Below, piece after piece: positions 43,166 to 54,222 of a stretch of DNA of 64,000 nucleotides. A program made the position numbers and the translations under genes. The notes beneath the pieces are model-generated. The model was not told the DNA's origin. It made no database searches and worked only from the letters and a program-made list of their open reading frames with translations. The stretch's first letter is position 1; each line of letters begins with the position of its first letter. This DNA is from Candidatus Pantoea edessiphila (GTDB lineage Bacteria > Pseudomonadota > Gammaproteobacteria > Enterobacterales > Enterobacteriaceae), in contig NZ_PDKS01000002.1 of assembly GCF_002933335.1 (NCBI RefSeq), positions 62,001 through 126,000 of the forward strand. The letters are read 5' to 3'.

Positions 43166-45277
43166 TTATATAATTTTCTTGGGTTTTAAATTTTGTTCTC
43201 TAACATCTTTTATACTTAATCTAATACGTCCCTGACGATCAATTTCAATTACTTTAACTAATATTTCCTGACCTATCTTTAAATAATCTGAAACTTTGTC
43301 AATGCGTTTATCCATTATTTGCGATATATGTACTAAACCTTCTTTTGTTGCGTTGATAGAAATAAAAGCGCCAAAATCAACAATACGAGTAACTTTACCG
43401 TTATAAATATTACCAACTTCTATTTCTGTGGTTATTTCTTTAATTCTTTGAATGGCTGCTTCAGCTTTTAAATTATCAGTAGCTGCGATCTTTATAGTAC
43501 CATCGTCTTTAAGTTCAATATTAGTGCATGTCTCTTCTGTAATACTGCGAATTACTGAGCCACCTTTACCAATTATATCCTTTATTTTTGCTGGACTTAC
43601 ATAAATAGTATATATTCGAGGAGCAAATTCGGATATTTCGTTTCTTGGTGTGCTAATTGCTTGTTCCATAACGCTTAGAATATGCAATCTAGCACCTTTT
43701 GCTTGATTTAAAGCAATTTGCATAATTTCACGAGTAATACCTTCTATTTTTATATCCATTTGCAGAGCTGTTATTCCTTCTCTACTACCTGCTACTTTAA
43801 AATCCATATCTCCAAGATGATCTTCATCACCTAAAATATCTGATAAAACGACAAATTTTTCATCTTCTTTTACTAAACCCATTGCAATCCCTGCAATAGC
43901 TGATTTAATTGGTACTCCCGCATCCATAAGTGCTAAAGATGCCCCACATACAGATGCCATAGAAGAGGAGCCGTTAGACTCAGTAATTTCAGCTACAATA
44001 CGAATTGTGTAAGGAAAATCTTCTTCCCTAGGCATTACAGCTAATATTCCTCGTTTTGCTAATCTGCCATGGCCAATTTCTCGACGTTTTGGTGAACTAA
44101 CCACACCTATTTCTCCTACACAATATGGAGGAAAGTTATAATGAAACAAAAAATTATCTGTACGTTCTCCCATTAATTCATCTAAATTCTGCGCATCTCT
44201 AGTTGTGCCTAGTGTTGTAGTAACTAAAGCTTGGGTTTCACCTCTAGTAAATAATGCTGAACCATGAGTACGAGGTAGTACACCTGTTCTAATATCTAAA
44301 CTACGAATCATATCTTTTTCACGGCCATCAATACGCAGCTCTCCATTCATTATACGATTTCTAACAATACTTTTTTCTATCGAATGTAATACGTTATTTA
44401 TTTGTATATCTGATAAAGATTCGTCTTCGATTTGCATGGTTGTAATAATATTATTTTTTATTAAATTAATTTGTTTATGGCGTTCTTTTTTATCTGTGAT
44501 ATAATAAGCATCGTTTAGCTTATCTTTAGATAATTGTTCAATACGCAATTTTGATATATCATTAATTATTGCTGGTTGCCAATCCCAATTAGATCCACCT
44601 GTTTCATTTACTAGTTCTTTTATATTTTCTATAACTACTTGTTGTTGATCATGACCAAAAATTACAGCACTTAACATTTGTTCTTCTGTTAAAATTTTAG
44701 CTTCAGATTCAACCATTAATACAGCATTCTCACTGCTAGCAACAATTAAATCTAAACGAGATTCCTTGAGTTCGTTTACAGTAGGGTTTAATACATATTG
44801 ATTATTAATATAACCTACACGTGCAGCGCCAATAGGACCATGAAATGGAAGCCCGGACAGAGATAAAGCTGCGGAAGCCCCTATCATCGCTACTATATCT
44901 GGGTGAATTTGAGGGTTTACAGAAAGCACAGTAGCTATTATTTGAATCTCATCATTAAAACATTCTGGAAACAAAGGTCTAATAGGACGATCGATTAAAC
45001 GTGCTATTAAAATTTCACTTTCGCTAGGACGACCTTCGCGTCGAAAAAAACCACCAGGAATACGACCTGCAGCATAACTACGTTCCTGATACGTTATATT
45101 TAAAGCGAAAAAATCTTGTTCATATTTAATATTCTTTTGTCCTACAACAGTCACAAATACTGCAGTATCATCCATACTTACCATTACAGCTGAAGTAGCT
45201 TGTCGTGCTATCATACCAGTTTCTAAAGTAATAGTATGTTGACCGTATTGAAATTTTCGTAATATCGGATTCAACAA
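43166..45277 (-). CDS. pnp: Polynucleotide phosphorylase, TTG start
   Basis: Phosphorolytic 3'-5' exoribonuclease and degradosome component. 703 residues (711 in E. coli). Two RNase PH domains ([46 protein letters not shown]), then KH ([15 protein letters not shown]) and S1 ([15 protein letters not shown]) domains. The C-terminal tail is short. The start is TTG 45277, giving [15 protein letters not shown], which fits the family N-terminus and lies about 10 bases after GAGGA. From memory, E. coli pnp also starts with TTG. The frame is open further upstream without homology. rpsO is upstream as in E. coli. Confidence 0.96.
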   Translation of the reverse strand: MLNPILRKFQYGQHTITLETGMIARQATSAVMVSMDDTAVFVTVVGQKNIKYEQDFFALNITYQERSYAAGRIPGGFFRREGRPSESEILIARLIDRPIRPLFPECFNDEIQIIATVLSVNPQIHPDIVAMIGASAALSLSGLPFHGPIGAARVGYINNQYVLNPTVNELKESRLDLIVASSENAVLMVESEAKILTEEQMLSAVIFGHDQQQVVIENIKELVNETGGSNWDWQPAIINDISKLRIEQLSKDKLNDAYYITDKKERHKQINLIKNNIITTMQIEDESLSDIQINNVLHSIEKSIVRNRIMNGELRIDGREKDMIRSLDIRTGVLPRTHGSALFTRGETQALVTTTLGTTRDAQNLDELMGERTDNFLFHYNFPPYCVGEIGVVSSPKRREIGHGRLAKRGILAVMPREEDFPYTIRIVAEITESNGSSSMASVCGASLALMDAGVPIKSAIAGIAMGLVKEDEKFVVLSDILGDEDHLGDMDFKVAGSREGITALQMDIKIEGITREIMQIALNQAKGARLHILSVMEQAISTPRNEISEFAPRIYTIYVSPAKIKDIIGKGGSVIRSITEETCTNIELKDDGTIKIAATDNLKAEAAIQRIKEITTEIEVGNIYNGKVTRIVDFGAFISINATKEGLVHISQIMDKRIDKVSDYLKIGQEILVKVIEIDRQGRIRLSIKDVREQNLKPKKII

Positions 45278-45286
45278 AATCACAGT

Positions 45287-45300
45287 CCTCAATTTTGAGG
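45287..45300 (-). promoter_or_regulatory. Hairpin sequestering the pnp ribosome site
   Basis: On the minus strand CCTCA-AAAT-TGAGG forms a 5-bp stem whose 3' arm contains the GAGG ribosome-binding sequence of pnp. In E. coli pnp is autoregulated through a leader stem processed by RNase III. This short hairpin could be a reduced control element, but the stem is small. Confidence 0.4.
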
Positions 45301-45514
45301 GCAACGCTATTTTCAGCCTGCCGTTGATTATTGAATTATAATTGTATACTTAAAATTAGCTAATATAACATATTGATTATTACTAATAAATATCATATTA
45401 ACCAACAATTATAGATTGTTTCATTGTAAATGTTTATTAATTGATTGATATAAAATATCACCTATATAAGTATATTAAATAATTTAAAAGTTATATCGTG
45501 GTTAATTATTTAAT

Positions 45515-45784
45515 TTAACGACGTATATTAAGCTTTTCAATTAAATTAGTATATCTTGTGACATCTTTGCGCTTTAAATAATCTAAAAGTTTACGGCGCT
45601 TGGACACTATATGTAATAGTCCAATTCTACTATGATGGTCTTTTTTATGTTGAGAAAAATGCATCTGCAGATGACTAATACGCGCACTTAGCAAAGCAAC
45701 CTGTATTTCGGTAGTGCCCTTATCGTTAGGATTTATTCTATATTTAGAAATTATTTTTTCTTTAAGTCTTATTTCTAGAGACAT
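45515..45784 (-). CDS. rpsO: 30S ribosomal protein S15
   Basis: Primary 16S rRNA-binding protein of the 30S platform. 89 residues from ATG 45784 ([11 protein letters not shown]), the same length as E. coli. Conserved core: [31 protein letters not shown] and [12 protein letters not shown]. The GGAG ribosome site is slightly distant. It lies between truB and pnp. Confidence 0.97.
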   Translation of the reverse strand: MSLEIRLKEKIISKYRINPNDKGTTEIQVALLSARISHLQMHFSQHKKDHHSRIGLLHIVSKRRKLLDYLKRKDVTRYTNLIEKLNIRR

Positions 45785-45928
45785 GATATAATACTCCATT
45801 GAATGATTATCAAATGATTATGTTATTTAATAACTGTTTATATTTTTCATTAACTATATTAGTTCTACACTGAATTAAATATTACAATAGATATATCCAT
45901 CATTAATAAAAATTGCTAACAAAATATT

Positions 45929-46858
45929 TCAGTCATTATTTAATAAACGATGTAAAACAATATAATTATCATTAGTTACCTTTGCAATACCAATGAATTT
46001 ATATAATTTACCTTCTGTTATACGTATAAAACCTTTTGGCAGTAATTCATCAAAAAATATTAATTGTCCTTGTTTAAACTTAGTTACTGTAAAAGAAGGT
46101 AAGTTGATCATAGGTAAATGAGATAATTGACTATCAATTGGTAACAATAATTGATCAACAAAATTTTTCAGAGAAATACCAGTTTTAATAAAAACAGAAA
46201 ATAATCTATATAATTGATCTAAAGTTATCATTTTATTATAACAACAATTTGCCACTTGCAATCTCCGTAATGCGATCACATAAGCACTACAACCAAGTTT
46301 TTCTCCTAAATCATCAACAAGAGTACGAATATAAGTGCCTTTAGAACAATTTATTTCCAATTCAAGTTCATCGTAATTCCATCTAATTAATCTTAATTCA
46401 TGTATAGTAATTAAACGTGACTTACGTTCGATGAATATTCCTTTATGAGCGTATTTATATAGTGGACTTCCTTTATATTTTAATGCTGAAAATATGGATG
46501 GGACCTGTAATATATTTCCTTTGAAACTTTCTAATGCATCATAAAGATTTTTTTGATTAAAATTAATAGGGCATTCTTTCACGACAACTCCATATGCATC
46601 TGAAGTATTAGTTCGTTTACCTAGTTTAGCGACTACTAAATAGCGTTTATTCGCATTTGTTAAATATTGAGCAAATTTAGTTGCTTCTCCAAAACAAATG
46701 GGTAGCATACCAGTTGCTAAAGGATCAAGAGTACCTGTATATCCAGCTTTATTAGCAATAAATATACGTTTTACTTCCTGTAATGCATAATTAGAAGAAA
46801 TACCCTTAGGTTTATCTAACAATAATACACCTGTGATTTTACGATAACTAAGAGACAT
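45929..46858 (-). CDS. truB: tRNA pseudouridine-55 synthase
   Basis: Makes pseudouridine 55 in the T-loop of tRNAs. 309 residues. Motifs: ITGVLLLDKPKGISSN, the catalytic Asp in GTLDPLATGMLPICFGEATK, and CSKGTYIRTLVDDLGEKLG. The C-terminal PUA-like domain is present. The start is ATG 46858, overlapping the rbfA end by 11 bp and spaced six bases from GAGGA; an earlier ATG at 46879 is less well placed. Confidence 0.96.
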   Translation of the reverse strand: MSLSYRKITGVLLLDKPKGISSNYALQEVKRIFIANKAGYTGTLDPLATGMLPICFGEATKFAQYLTNANKRYLVVAKLGKRTNTSDAYGVVVKECPINFNQKNLYDALESFKGNILQVPSIFSALKYKGSPLYKYAHKGIFIERKSRLITIHELRLIRWNYDELELEINCSKGTYIRTLVDDLGEKLGCSAYVIALRRLQVANCCYNKMITLDQLYRLFSVFIKTGISLKNFVDQLLLPIDSQLSHLPMINLPSFTVTKFKQGQLIFFDELLPKGFIRITEGKLYKFIGIAKVTNDNYIVLHRLLNND

Positions 46859-47264
46859 TAGTTTCCTCGTTATCATCATATATAGTTATGTTGCTATTTT
46901 GACTATCTTCTTGTATGTTATTAATAATACTACAAATATGTTTGCCTTTTTTAAAAGAATCATCATAAAAAAAATTTATAGAAGGTATAACACGTAATTT
47001 CATATTTTGTTTTAATAAAATTCGAATATATTTACAAGACTCTTTTAATGCTTGCATTCCGTTGTTTATAGTATGTGAATCTTGTGTTTCTTTAAAAAAA
47101 GTAACAAATACTTTCGCATAAGATAAATCACGAGAAACTTGTACATCAGAAACAGTAATCATCATTCTCAAACGAGGATCATTTATTTTTCTTTGTAGTA
47201 TTATTGTTATTTCTTTTTTTATTTCGTGTGAAATACGCAATAATCGCTTGAATTCTCTTATCAT
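46848..47264 (-). CDS. rbfA: Ribosome-binding factor A
   Basis: Assists late 30S maturation and cold adaptation. 138 residues (133 in E. coli). The core matches: ILQRKINDPRLRMMITVSDVQVSRDLSYAKVFVTF, then FFYDDSFKKGKHI. Its 3' end overlaps truB. infB lies 58 bp upstream. Confidence 0.95.
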   Translation of the reverse strand: MIREFKRLLRISHEIKKEITIILQRKINDPRLRMMITVSDVQVSRDLSYAKVFVTFFKETQDSHTINNGMQALKESCKYIRILLKQNMKLRVIPSINFFYDDSFKKGKHICSIINNIQEDSQNSNITIYDDNEETNVS

Positions 47265-47322
47265 TATCTTATCCTACTAATTAGATAGGTAAATATAAAA
47301 CCAATCTAATTTATGAAATGTA

Positions 47323-49989
47323 TCAATTAACTATACGTTTTACTTCTATGGTTTCATATGCTTCAATAATATCATCAACATGTACATCATTATAATTTTT
47401 AATTACTATACCGCATTCCATACCATTACGTACTTCACTTACATCATCCTTAAAACGTCTTAAAGATCCTATTGCTCCTTCATAAATTAACATGTTATTT
47501 CGAAAAACCCGAATAGAATCATGACGTTTTATATGACCTTCTGTAACCATGCAACCTGCAATAGAACCAAATTTCATGGATTTAAATACATCACGTATCT
47601 TAGCTAAACCAACAATATTTTGTTTATACTCTGGTTTTAACATACCATATATTGCAGCTTTCATTTCATTGAGTAAATCATATATTACAGAATAATAACG
47701 CAATTTTAAACTTTCATTATCAATTATATAACGAGCAGATGCATCAGCTCTTACGTTAAATCCTATTATAATAGCATTAGAAGCAGATGCTAATGTAGCA
47801 TCCGTTTCAGTAATTCCGCCTACACCATGATATATAATATTTACTTTTATTTCTTTGGTCGATAATTTGTTTAAAGAATCGCAAATTGCTTCTACAGAAC
47901 CCTGAACATCTGCTTTTAATAATATATTTAATTCTGACGTTTCACTTTTTGCTACATTAGAAAATATATTGTCTAATATAGATTTTTGTTGACGAGCTAA
48001 TTTAATTTCTCGAAATTTTCCTTGACGATAAATAGCTACTTCTCGTGCTTTTTTTTCATCTTTAACAACGGTCATAGCATCTCCTGCTGCTGGTACACCA
48101 GACAAACCTAAAATTTCCACAGGAATAGAAGGATTAGCTTTTAATATCTTACAACCCATTTCATTACGCATTGCTCTAATTCGACCGTATTCAAAACCAC
48201 ATAATATAATATCATTTTGATTAAGTTGTCCTTCTGTAACTAATACGGTTGCAACAGGTCCTCTACCTTTATCTAAGAACGATTCTATAACTATTCCTTT
48301 TGCCATACCAGAACATATAGCAGTTAGTTCCATTATTTCTGCTTGTAATAAAATTGCATTTAATAAATTATCTATACCAATTCCAGTTTTTGCAGAAACA
48401 TTAACAAATATATTTTCTCCTCCCCATTCTTCTGGAACAACACCGTATTTAGTTAGTTCTTTTTTAATATGTTCTGGATCAGTTCCTTGTTTGTCAATTT
48501 TGTTAATAGCAACTATCACTGGTACTTTAGCTGCTTTTGCATGTTGAATTGCTTCTATGGTTTGTGGCATTACACCATCATCTACAGCAACAATTAGTAC
48601 TACAATATCAGTTATTTGTGCTCCACGAGCACGCATAGCAGTAAAAGCAGCGTGTCCAGGTGTATCAAGAAATGTTATCATTCCATTATTGGTTTTAACA
48701 TGGTAAGCTCCTATGTGTTGAGTAATACCACCTGCTTCACTTGGAGCAACTTTAGTAGAACGAATATAATCTAGCAATGAAGTTTTACCATGATCTACAT
48801 GTCCCATAATAGTCACAATTGGAGCTCGATTGACCTGAATAGCATCATGTATATTTCGATCATTTATTAATGATTCTTCTAATTCATTATCCCGACGTAT
48901 TATAACTTTATGTCCCATTTCTTCAGCTACTAATTGAGCTGTTTCTTTATCGAGAACTTGATTTATTGTTGCCATAGCACCCATTTTGATCATTGCTTTA
49001 ATTACTAGCGAACCTTTTATAGCCATTTTATTTGCTAATTCAGAAACCGTAATAGTTTCTCCTATAATTATATTCCGACTCACTGCTTGAACTGGTTTGT
49101 TAAATACTTGTTGAATTATATTTTGTTGTTTATTACGGTTTTTATTGCTTTTATTTATCCTCGTAAAACTTTTTAAATCTTCATGATCTTTTTTAGATTC
49201 AATACGTTTATTACCTTTTTTTATAGAACGTAATATTTTATTGTTACGTATATATTTATGACTAGACTCAATTTGTTGATAACGTTCATCTTCACCATGA
49301 CGGATATCATATTCAGATGTATTAGAATCTTTTTCTTCATTGTTATTCCATTGATCTGCTTTTTTTTCAGCTAGTAAACGAGCATTTTCAACTGCAATAC
49401 GTGCTTGTTTTTCAAGTTTATATCGTGCTGTTTCTTCTGTTTTACGTTTTAATTCAGCAGTGTCAAATTCTATTAAATCTTTTTGGTTTTGCTGATTTTT
49501 GATTCTTTCTACAGAAACTTGATTGTTTTTTATTTTATTATTTATTTTTTTGGTTTTTTTATTTTTATTAAACTGTAAATTTTTAATTTTTTCTTTACAA
49601 TGTAAATTGGTGTTTTTTTGTTTGTTTTCTTTTTCTATCAATAAATTATTTGTTATTTCTGTATTTTTTTCTATATTAATTCTTCCAGATTCTACAATGC
49701 CTCTGTTGTAAGTATGTTTTTTGCGAAATTCGATTTTTACTGATTTTTGTTTTCCTCCGACACTTGGTATATTCAAAGTACTACGAATTTTGCGTTGCAA
49801 AATGAGTTTATTAGAATAATTTTTATTTCCATGTTTATGATTTAAATAAGATAGTAAAATTTCTTTTTCATGCTGAGTTACTACATCATGTTCAGATTTG
49901 GAGATACCTGCATTAGCAAATTGTTGAATTAACCGATCTACTGAAATCTGAATTTCTGAGGCCAGCGACTGTACGGTTACATCTATCAT
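47323..49989 (-). CDS. infB: Translation initiation factor IF-2
   Basis: GTPase that positions initiator tRNA and promotes subunit joining. 888 residues (890 in E. coli). The N-terminal IF2_N domain ([21 protein letters not shown]) is followed by a linker of about 250 residues that has drifted to Lys/Asn-rich low complexity. The second IF2_N region ([15 protein letters not shown]) precedes the G domain, with [27 protein letters not shown] and VAINKIDK. Domains II-IV end [14 protein letters not shown]. It follows nusA by 17 bp in the rimP-nusA-infB operon. Confidence 0.97.
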   Translation of the reverse strand: MIDVTVQSLASEIQISVDRLIQQFANAGISKSEHDVVTQHEKEILLSYLNHKHGNKNYSNKLILQRKIRSTLNIPSVGGKQKSVKIEFRKKHTYNRGIVESGRINIEKNTEITNNLLIEKENKQKNTNLHCKEKIKNLQFNKNKKTKKINNKIKNNQVSVERIKNQQNQKDLIEFDTAELKRKTEETARYKLEKQARIAVENARLLAEKKADQWNNNEEKDSNTSEYDIRHGEDERYQQIESSHKYIRNNKILRSIKKGNKRIESKKDHEDLKSFTRINKSNKNRNKQQNIIQQVFNKPVQAVSRNIIIGETITVSELANKMAIKGSLVIKAMIKMGAMATINQVLDKETAQLVAEEMGHKVIIRRDNELEESLINDRNIHDAIQVNRAPIVTIMGHVDHGKTSLLDYIRSTKVAPSEAGGITQHIGAYHVKTNNGMITFLDTPGHAAFTAMRARGAQITDIVVLIVAVDDGVMPQTIEAIQHAKAAKVPVIVAINKIDKQGTDPEHIKKELTKYGVVPEEWGGENIFVNVSAKTGIGIDNLLNAILLQAEIMELTAICSGMAKGIVIESFLDKGRGPVATVLVTEGQLNQNDIILCGFEYGRIRAMRNEMGCKILKANPSIPVEILGLSGVPAAGDAMTVVKDEKKAREVAIYRQGKFREIKLARQQKSILDNIFSNVAKSETSELNILLKADVQGSVEAICDSLNKLSTKEIKVNIIYHGVGGITETDATLASASNAIIIGFNVRADASARYIIDNESLKLRYYSVIYDLLNEMKAAIYGMLKPEYKQNIVGLAKIRDVFKSMKFGSIAGCMVTEGHIKRHDSIRVFRNNMLIYEGAIGSLRRFKDDVSEVRNGMECGIVIKNYNDVHVDDIIEAYETIEVKRIVN

Positions 49990-50006
49990 AATATTCCTTC
50001 CCGTTA

Positions 50007-51494
50007 TTACGCTTTATTACTAAACCAACATACATTACGTGCAGCCATAATTAATGCACCAGCTTGTGTTTCAGTTAGTTCTTCAATATCAATAAGATCG
50101 TCAATACTTTGCTCAGCTAGATTTTCTACTGTTGAAATACCTTTTAATGCTAGTCGAAAAGCTAAGGTACGATTTAAGCCTTTTAGGTTTAGAAGATCTT
50201 TATTAGGTTTATGCCTAAATATACTCTCTTCTTTAGCTAATGCTATAGTAGTTAATACATTTTTAGCTTTTTTACGTAAAGTGTTAATAACTTCTTCATT
50301 GAAACCACCAATTTCTAATAGTTCATCAACCGGTACATATGCTAATTCTTCTAAAGAATAAATACCTTTTTCAACTAAAAAAGAAGCAAAATCATTATTA
50401 ATATCAAGATGTTTGATGAAAATATTAATTGCTTCATGAGTTTCAGGTTGATATTTTATCTGTAAATCTTCAATGGTCATTACATTTAATTCCCAACCAC
50501 TAAGCTGTGAAGCTAATCGAACATTTTGACCGTTACGGCCAATTGCTTGAGCAAGATTGCTAGCTTCAACGGCTATATCCATTGTATGCTTATCTTCATC
50601 TACTACAATCGATGTTACATCTGCTGGTGCCATTGCATTAATGACAAACTGTGCTGGGTTGTCATCCCATAATACAATATCAATACGTTCTCCACCTAAT
50701 TCGTTAGATACAGCTTGAACACGTGCGCCTCTCATACCAACACAAGCACCTATGGGATCAATTCGTTTATCATTAGTTTTGACAGCAATTTTAGATCTAG
50801 AACCAGGATCTCTAGTAGCAGCTTTGATTTCAATGATTTCTTCATTAATTTCTGGAACTTCGATTCTAAATAACTCTATAAGCATCTCTATTTTAGAACG
50901 AGTTATAAAAAGTTGAGCACCTTTTGCTTCAGGACGTATTGAATATAATACTCCACGAAGTCGATCACCTGGTCTAAAATGTTCACGTGGTAAAATGTCT
51001 TCTCTTAAAATTATAGCCTCAGCATTATCACCTAAATCTAGAGAAATACTATCGCGATTAATTTTTTTTACTATACATGTAATCATTTCACCCTTATGTT
51101 CACGGAATCTGTCAATTATCATAGCACGTTCAGCTTCACGTACTTTTTGAACAATTACCTGTTTAGCAGTTTGAGTAGTAATCCTGTCAAAGGTTACAGA
51201 TTCTATTTGATCTTCAATATAATCACCTATATTTAATTCATTATTTTCGAATCGAGCTGCATCTAACGTAATTTCTCGTGTCGGTTGTACGACTTCATCT
51301 ACTATTTCCCACCTTCGAAAAGTATCAAAATCGCCACTCTTACGATCTATACTGATACGTATATCTATTTCTTGTTCGTATTTTTTTTTAGTTGCAGTAG
51401 CTAATGCACGTTCTAGTGCTTCAAAGATTTTTTCACGTGGTAAAGCTTTTTCGTTAGAAACGGCCTCTACAACAGCTAATATCTCTTTGTTCAT
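50007..51494 (-). CDS. nusA: Transcription termination/antitermination factor NusA
   Basis: Modulates RNA polymerase pausing, termination and antitermination. 495 residues from ATG 51494 ([16 protein letters not shown]), the same as E. coli. Order: N-terminal polymerase-binding domain, S1 domain ([14 protein letters not shown]), two KH domains ([38 protein letters not shown]), and two C-terminal acidic repeat domains, the second ending [13 protein letters not shown]. It lies 11 bp after rimP and is very well conserved. Confidence 0.97.
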   Translation of the reverse strand: MNKEILAVVEAVSNEKALPREKIFEALERALATATKKKYEQEIDIRISIDRKSGDFDTFRRWEIVDEVVQPTREITLDAARFENNELNIGDYIEDQIESVTFDRITTQTAKQVIVQKVREAERAMIIDRFREHKGEMITCIVKKINRDSISLDLGDNAEAIILREDILPREHFRPGDRLRGVLYSIRPEAKGAQLFITRSKIEMLIELFRIEVPEINEEIIEIKAATRDPGSRSKIAVKTNDKRIDPIGACVGMRGARVQAVSNELGGERIDIVLWDDNPAQFVINAMAPADVTSIVVDEDKHTMDIAVEASNLAQAIGRNGQNVRLASQLSGWELNVMTIEDLQIKYQPETHEAINIFIKHLDINNDFASFLVEKGIYSLEELAYVPVDELLEIGGFNEEVINTLRKKAKNVLTTIALAKEESIFRHKPNKDLLNLKGLNRTLAFRLALKGISTVENLAEQSIDDLIDIEELTETQAGALIMAARNVCWFSNKA

Positions 51495-51505
51495 TTTGGT
51501 TTTTC

Positions 51506-51970
51506 TCAATCCGGATTTTGGAAGCAGGGAACTAAGTTAGCTTTTTTAATAAGATTTAAAGCAAACACTTTATCATATCCCTCAACATTTACCGTAATCA
51601 TATCTCCATTGACAGATTTAATAATGCCCTCCCATTTGCGACGGTTATAAATAGCCACATATAATAAAAGACATACTTTTTTACCTAAAAATTTAAAATA
51701 CTGTTCAGCGGTAAATAAAGGACGATCTAATCCTGGTGATGATATTTCAAGATTATAAGGTATATTAATTAAATTTTCTCGTTCCATTATTGCACTTATT
51801 TTATAGCTAACATTCGCACAATCGTCTATATTAACACCATTTTTACTATCAATATAAATACGCAAAATAGATATACGATCTTTGATAAAATCAATCCCTA
51901 TTAATGTATATCCTAGATATTCTATTTGTGTTGATATTAAATCAAGTAATTTTTTTCTTAATTTAGGCAA
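51506..51970 (-). CDS. rimP: Ribosome maturation factor RimP, TTG start
   Basis: Needed for 30S maturation. 154 residues (150 in E. coli). Matching core: [70 protein letters not shown] and KKANLVPCF. The start codon is TTG (51968-51970) with AAGGA eight bases upstream. First of the rimP-nusA-infB operon, placed after the long palindrome at 52017-52091. Confidence 0.95.
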   Translation of the reverse strand: MPKLRKKLLDLISTQIEYLGYTLIGIDFIKDRISILRIYIDSKNGVNIDDCANVSYKISAIMERENLINIPYNLEISSPGLDRPLFTAEQYFKFLGKKVCLLLYVAIYNRRKWEGIIKSVNGDMITVNVEGYDKVFALNLIKKANLVPCFQNPD

Positions 51971-52318
51971 AGCTCTTCCTTAGAAAACAAAATAAAAGTT
52001 TATTTCCAATATCTATATTTGATATGTAATAAACTGATAATAAAAAACCCCGATTCCGGGGTTTTTGTTATCAGTTTATTACATATCAAATGCTCTAGAA
52101 TAACAAATACCCCCCTAGAAGATCTATTATTGTACCTAATAAATAAGAAGTATTAAAATAAAAATCCAAAATAACAGTATCTACAAGTTATATCATATAA
52201 TATATATACATTATAACATAATATCAAATATCTCTGTTAGAAGATTACATATATAAAATTTTACTGAATAAAACTTATTAATTTCAAAATGTTATATAAT
52301 ATATATTAATATTAGCAA
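51971..52318. other. rimP upstream region (metY lost)
   Basis: 348 bp between rimP and tRNA-Leu(GAG). In E. coli the initiator tRNA gene metY lies here. No tRNA fold is readable in it now. It contains the long palindrome listed separately; the remaining 52092-52318 is A/T-rich with a lone CCCCCC run at about 52112. Confidence 0.5.
52017..52091. terminator. 75-nt near-perfect palindrome with terminator-like core
   Basis: The outer arms 52017-52040 and 52068-52091 are perfect 24-base reverse complements (start ATTTGATATGTAATAAACTG). An inner 10-bp stem (AAAAACCCCG at 52043-52052 with 52057-52066) closes on a four-base ATTC loop and carries the A-run/GC-stem/T-run pattern of an intrinsic terminator on both strands. 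Only one or two bases near 52041-52042/52067 are unpaired. It lies between tRNA-Leu(GAG) and rimP. It is most likely a terminator or processing signal for the secG/tRNA transcript; the unusually long outer stem is unexplained. Confidence 0.8.
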
Positions 52319-52407
52319 TGGTACCGAGGACGGGACTTGAACCCGCATACCTAAAATAAGGCACTACCACCTCAAAGTAGCGTGTCTGCCAATTTCACCA
52401 CCTCGGT
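52319..52407 (-). tRNA. leuU: tRNA-Leu (anticodon GAG)
   Basis: A class II tRNA on the minus strand; 86 nt plus an encoded CCA. The acceptor ACCGAGG pairs with CCTCGGT, followed by discriminator A and CCA (52319-52321). The anticodon loop TTGAGGT gives GAG, the variable arm is long, and the T-arm is GCGGG-TTCAAGT-CCCGT. It lies downstream of secG as in E. coli. Unlike the other two tRNA-Leu genes in the window, its CCA is encoded. Confidence 0.95.
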
Positions 52408-52472
52408 TTCATAATTAAATTTACTATTAACTACATTTCATAGGAATATTTGATGTCAGTTAGTTTTTTAAT

Positions 52473-52769
52473 TCATTTAGAACTTATTTTTTGATTTTTT
52501 GGAGGTATAGAAAGATTTTCCCACTTACTTTTAGTCAACATATTGTTATTAAAATTATTTAATATCAAAATAATCAAAAAAAACAGCACAGCCAGTATAG
52601 CAATAATTCGATTCAAAAAACTATCAGAACTAATAGAACTAAAAAGCATACTTGATCTATTTGAATTAAAAGAAGTTTCTATGCCCGCACCTTTATTTTG
52701 TTGAAGCATCACTAAAGATATAAACATAATACATACAATAAAAAGAGATATTAAAAGAAATAAGTACAT
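52473..52769 (-). CDS. secG: Protein translocase subunit SecG
   Basis: Small membrane subunit of SecYEG. About 98 residues from ATG 52769 (MYLFLLISLFIV, aligning with MYEALLVVFLIV of E. coli); an upstream in-frame TTG at 52787 is possible. Two hydrophobic segments flank the conserved LVMLQQNKGAGIETSF and SDSFLNRI region; it ends with the WENLSIP motif. Placed between glmM and tRNA-Leu as in E. coli. Confidence 0.93.
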   Translation of the reverse strand: MYLFLLISLFIVCIMFISLVMLQQNKGAGIETSFNSNRSSMLFSSISSDSFLNRIIAILAVLFFLIILILNNFNNNMLTKSKWENLSIPPKNQKISSK

Positions 52770-52881
52770 AATTAAACTGATATCCAAAAATTATTTTTTA
52801 AGAATCATGTATAGCATATAGCAAGAATTTTAACAAACATACTGTTTTTCTGCAATATTTTTTTAAAAAAGGATAAGTCAA

Positions 52882-54222
52882 TTATATACTACTACTTAAT
52901 TGAATATGACTCATAAGAAGATTAGCTAACTCATCAATTTGTTTTTTATCTCTACCTTCTACCATAACACGAATAAGAGGTTCAGTACCAGATTTTCTTA
53001 TTAAAATACGACCATTGCCTGATAATTCTTTTTCAATTTCTTTAAATATTTTTTTTACTGCATGGTTTTCTAGTGGGTTAGTATTAACAGGAAGATTAAT
53101 ATTCATTAATATTTGTGGTAACATATTAATTCCGCCACATAAATCATGCAAACTCATTTGATTACGTATCATTGCAGTAAGTACTTGCAAACTAGCTACA
53201 ATACCATCGCAAGTTGTAGTTTTATCTAATATAATCACATGACCAGAATTTTCGGCACCTAATCTCCATCCTTTTTCTTTCATTTTTTCGATTACATGAC
53301 GATCACCAACTTGTGCACGTTCGAATGGAACCCCCAATTTCTTAAGTGCAATTTCTAATCCCATATTACTCATTAAAGTTCCTACTACTCCTCCATGCAA
53401 ATTTCCTTGGAGTAAACCTTCTCTAGCAATAACATAAAGAATTTGATCACCATCTACTTTGTTTCCTAAATGATCAATCATTGTGATTCGATCACCATCA
53501 CCATCATAGGATAAACCTAAATCAGCTTTTTCTGAAAGAACACGTTGAAACATATATACATGAGATGTTCCACATTCTTTATTAATATTTACTCCATTTG
53601 GATTTACAGCAATTGGAACTACTTCTGCACCAAGTTCACTAAGAACATTAGGCGCGATATGATAAGTAGATCCATTGGCACAGTCAACAACAATTTTGAG
53701 TCCATTTAGATTTAAATTACTAGGAAAAGTGCCTTTACAAAATTCGATATAACGTCCTGAAGCATCATCAATACGACTAGCACGTCCTAATTGTGATGAT
53801 TCAACGCATGTTATCGGTTTTTTCATTTCTAATTCGATAGATTCTTCCACATAACTGGGTAATTTAGTACCTTTAGAAGAAAAAAATTTAATTCCGTTAT
53901 CGTTATAAAAATTATGAGAAGCTGAAATGACAATTCCAGCTTCTGCTCTAAATGTACGAGTTAAATAAGCAATAGCTGGTGTTGGCATTGGACCAGTAAA
54001 AGCTGCAGATAAACCTGCTGCAGATAAACCTGCTTCCAATGCTGATTCTAACATATAACCAGAAATTCGGGTATCTTTGCCTACAATTATTTTTTTGGAA
54101 ACCTGTCTAGTAAGAACTTTTCCAGCAGCCCAACCTAACTTTAAAAAAAAATCAGGTGTAATTGGCAATTCTCCCACTTTTCCGCGAATTCCGTCTGTGC
54201 CGAAATATTTGAGGTTACTCAT
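52882..54222 (-). CDS. glmM: Phosphoglucosamine mutase
   Basis: Converts glucosamine-6-phosphate to glucosamine-1-phosphate for UDP-GlcNAc. The length of 446 residues matches E. coli (445). The phosphoserine loop is [19 protein letters not shown], the metal-binding motif DGDGDRITM, the sugar-binding GAENSGHVI and the C-terminal phosphate site [12 protein letters not shown]. It overlaps folP by 4 bp. Its product leads to MurA, also in the window. Confidence 0.97.
   Translation of the reverse strand: MSNLKYFGTDGIRGKVGELPITPDFFLKLGWAAGKVLTRQVSKKIIVGKDTRISGYMLESALEAGLSAAGLSAAFTGPMPTPAIAYLTRTFRAEAGIVISASHNFYNDNGIKFFSSKGTKLPSYVEESIELEMKKPITCVESSQLGRASRIDDASGRYIEFCKGTFPSNLNLNGLKIVVDCANGSTYHIAPNVLSELGAEVVPIAVNPNGVNINKECGTSHVYMFQRVLSEKADLGLSYDGDGDRITMIDHLGNKVDGDQILYVIAREGLLQGNLHGGVVGTLMSNMGLEIALKKLGVPFERAQVGDRHVIEKMKEKGWRLGAENSGHVIILDKTTTCDGIVASLQVLTAMIRNQMSLHDLCGGINMLPQILMNINLPVNTNPLENHAVKKIFKEIEKELSGNGRILIRKSGTEPLIRVMVEGRDKKQIDELANLLMSHIQLSSSI

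Noticed and set aside
52092-52318. Residual metY initiator tRNA
   Set aside because: Only a CCCCCC run near 52112 is reminiscent; no anticodon arm or T-arm is present.
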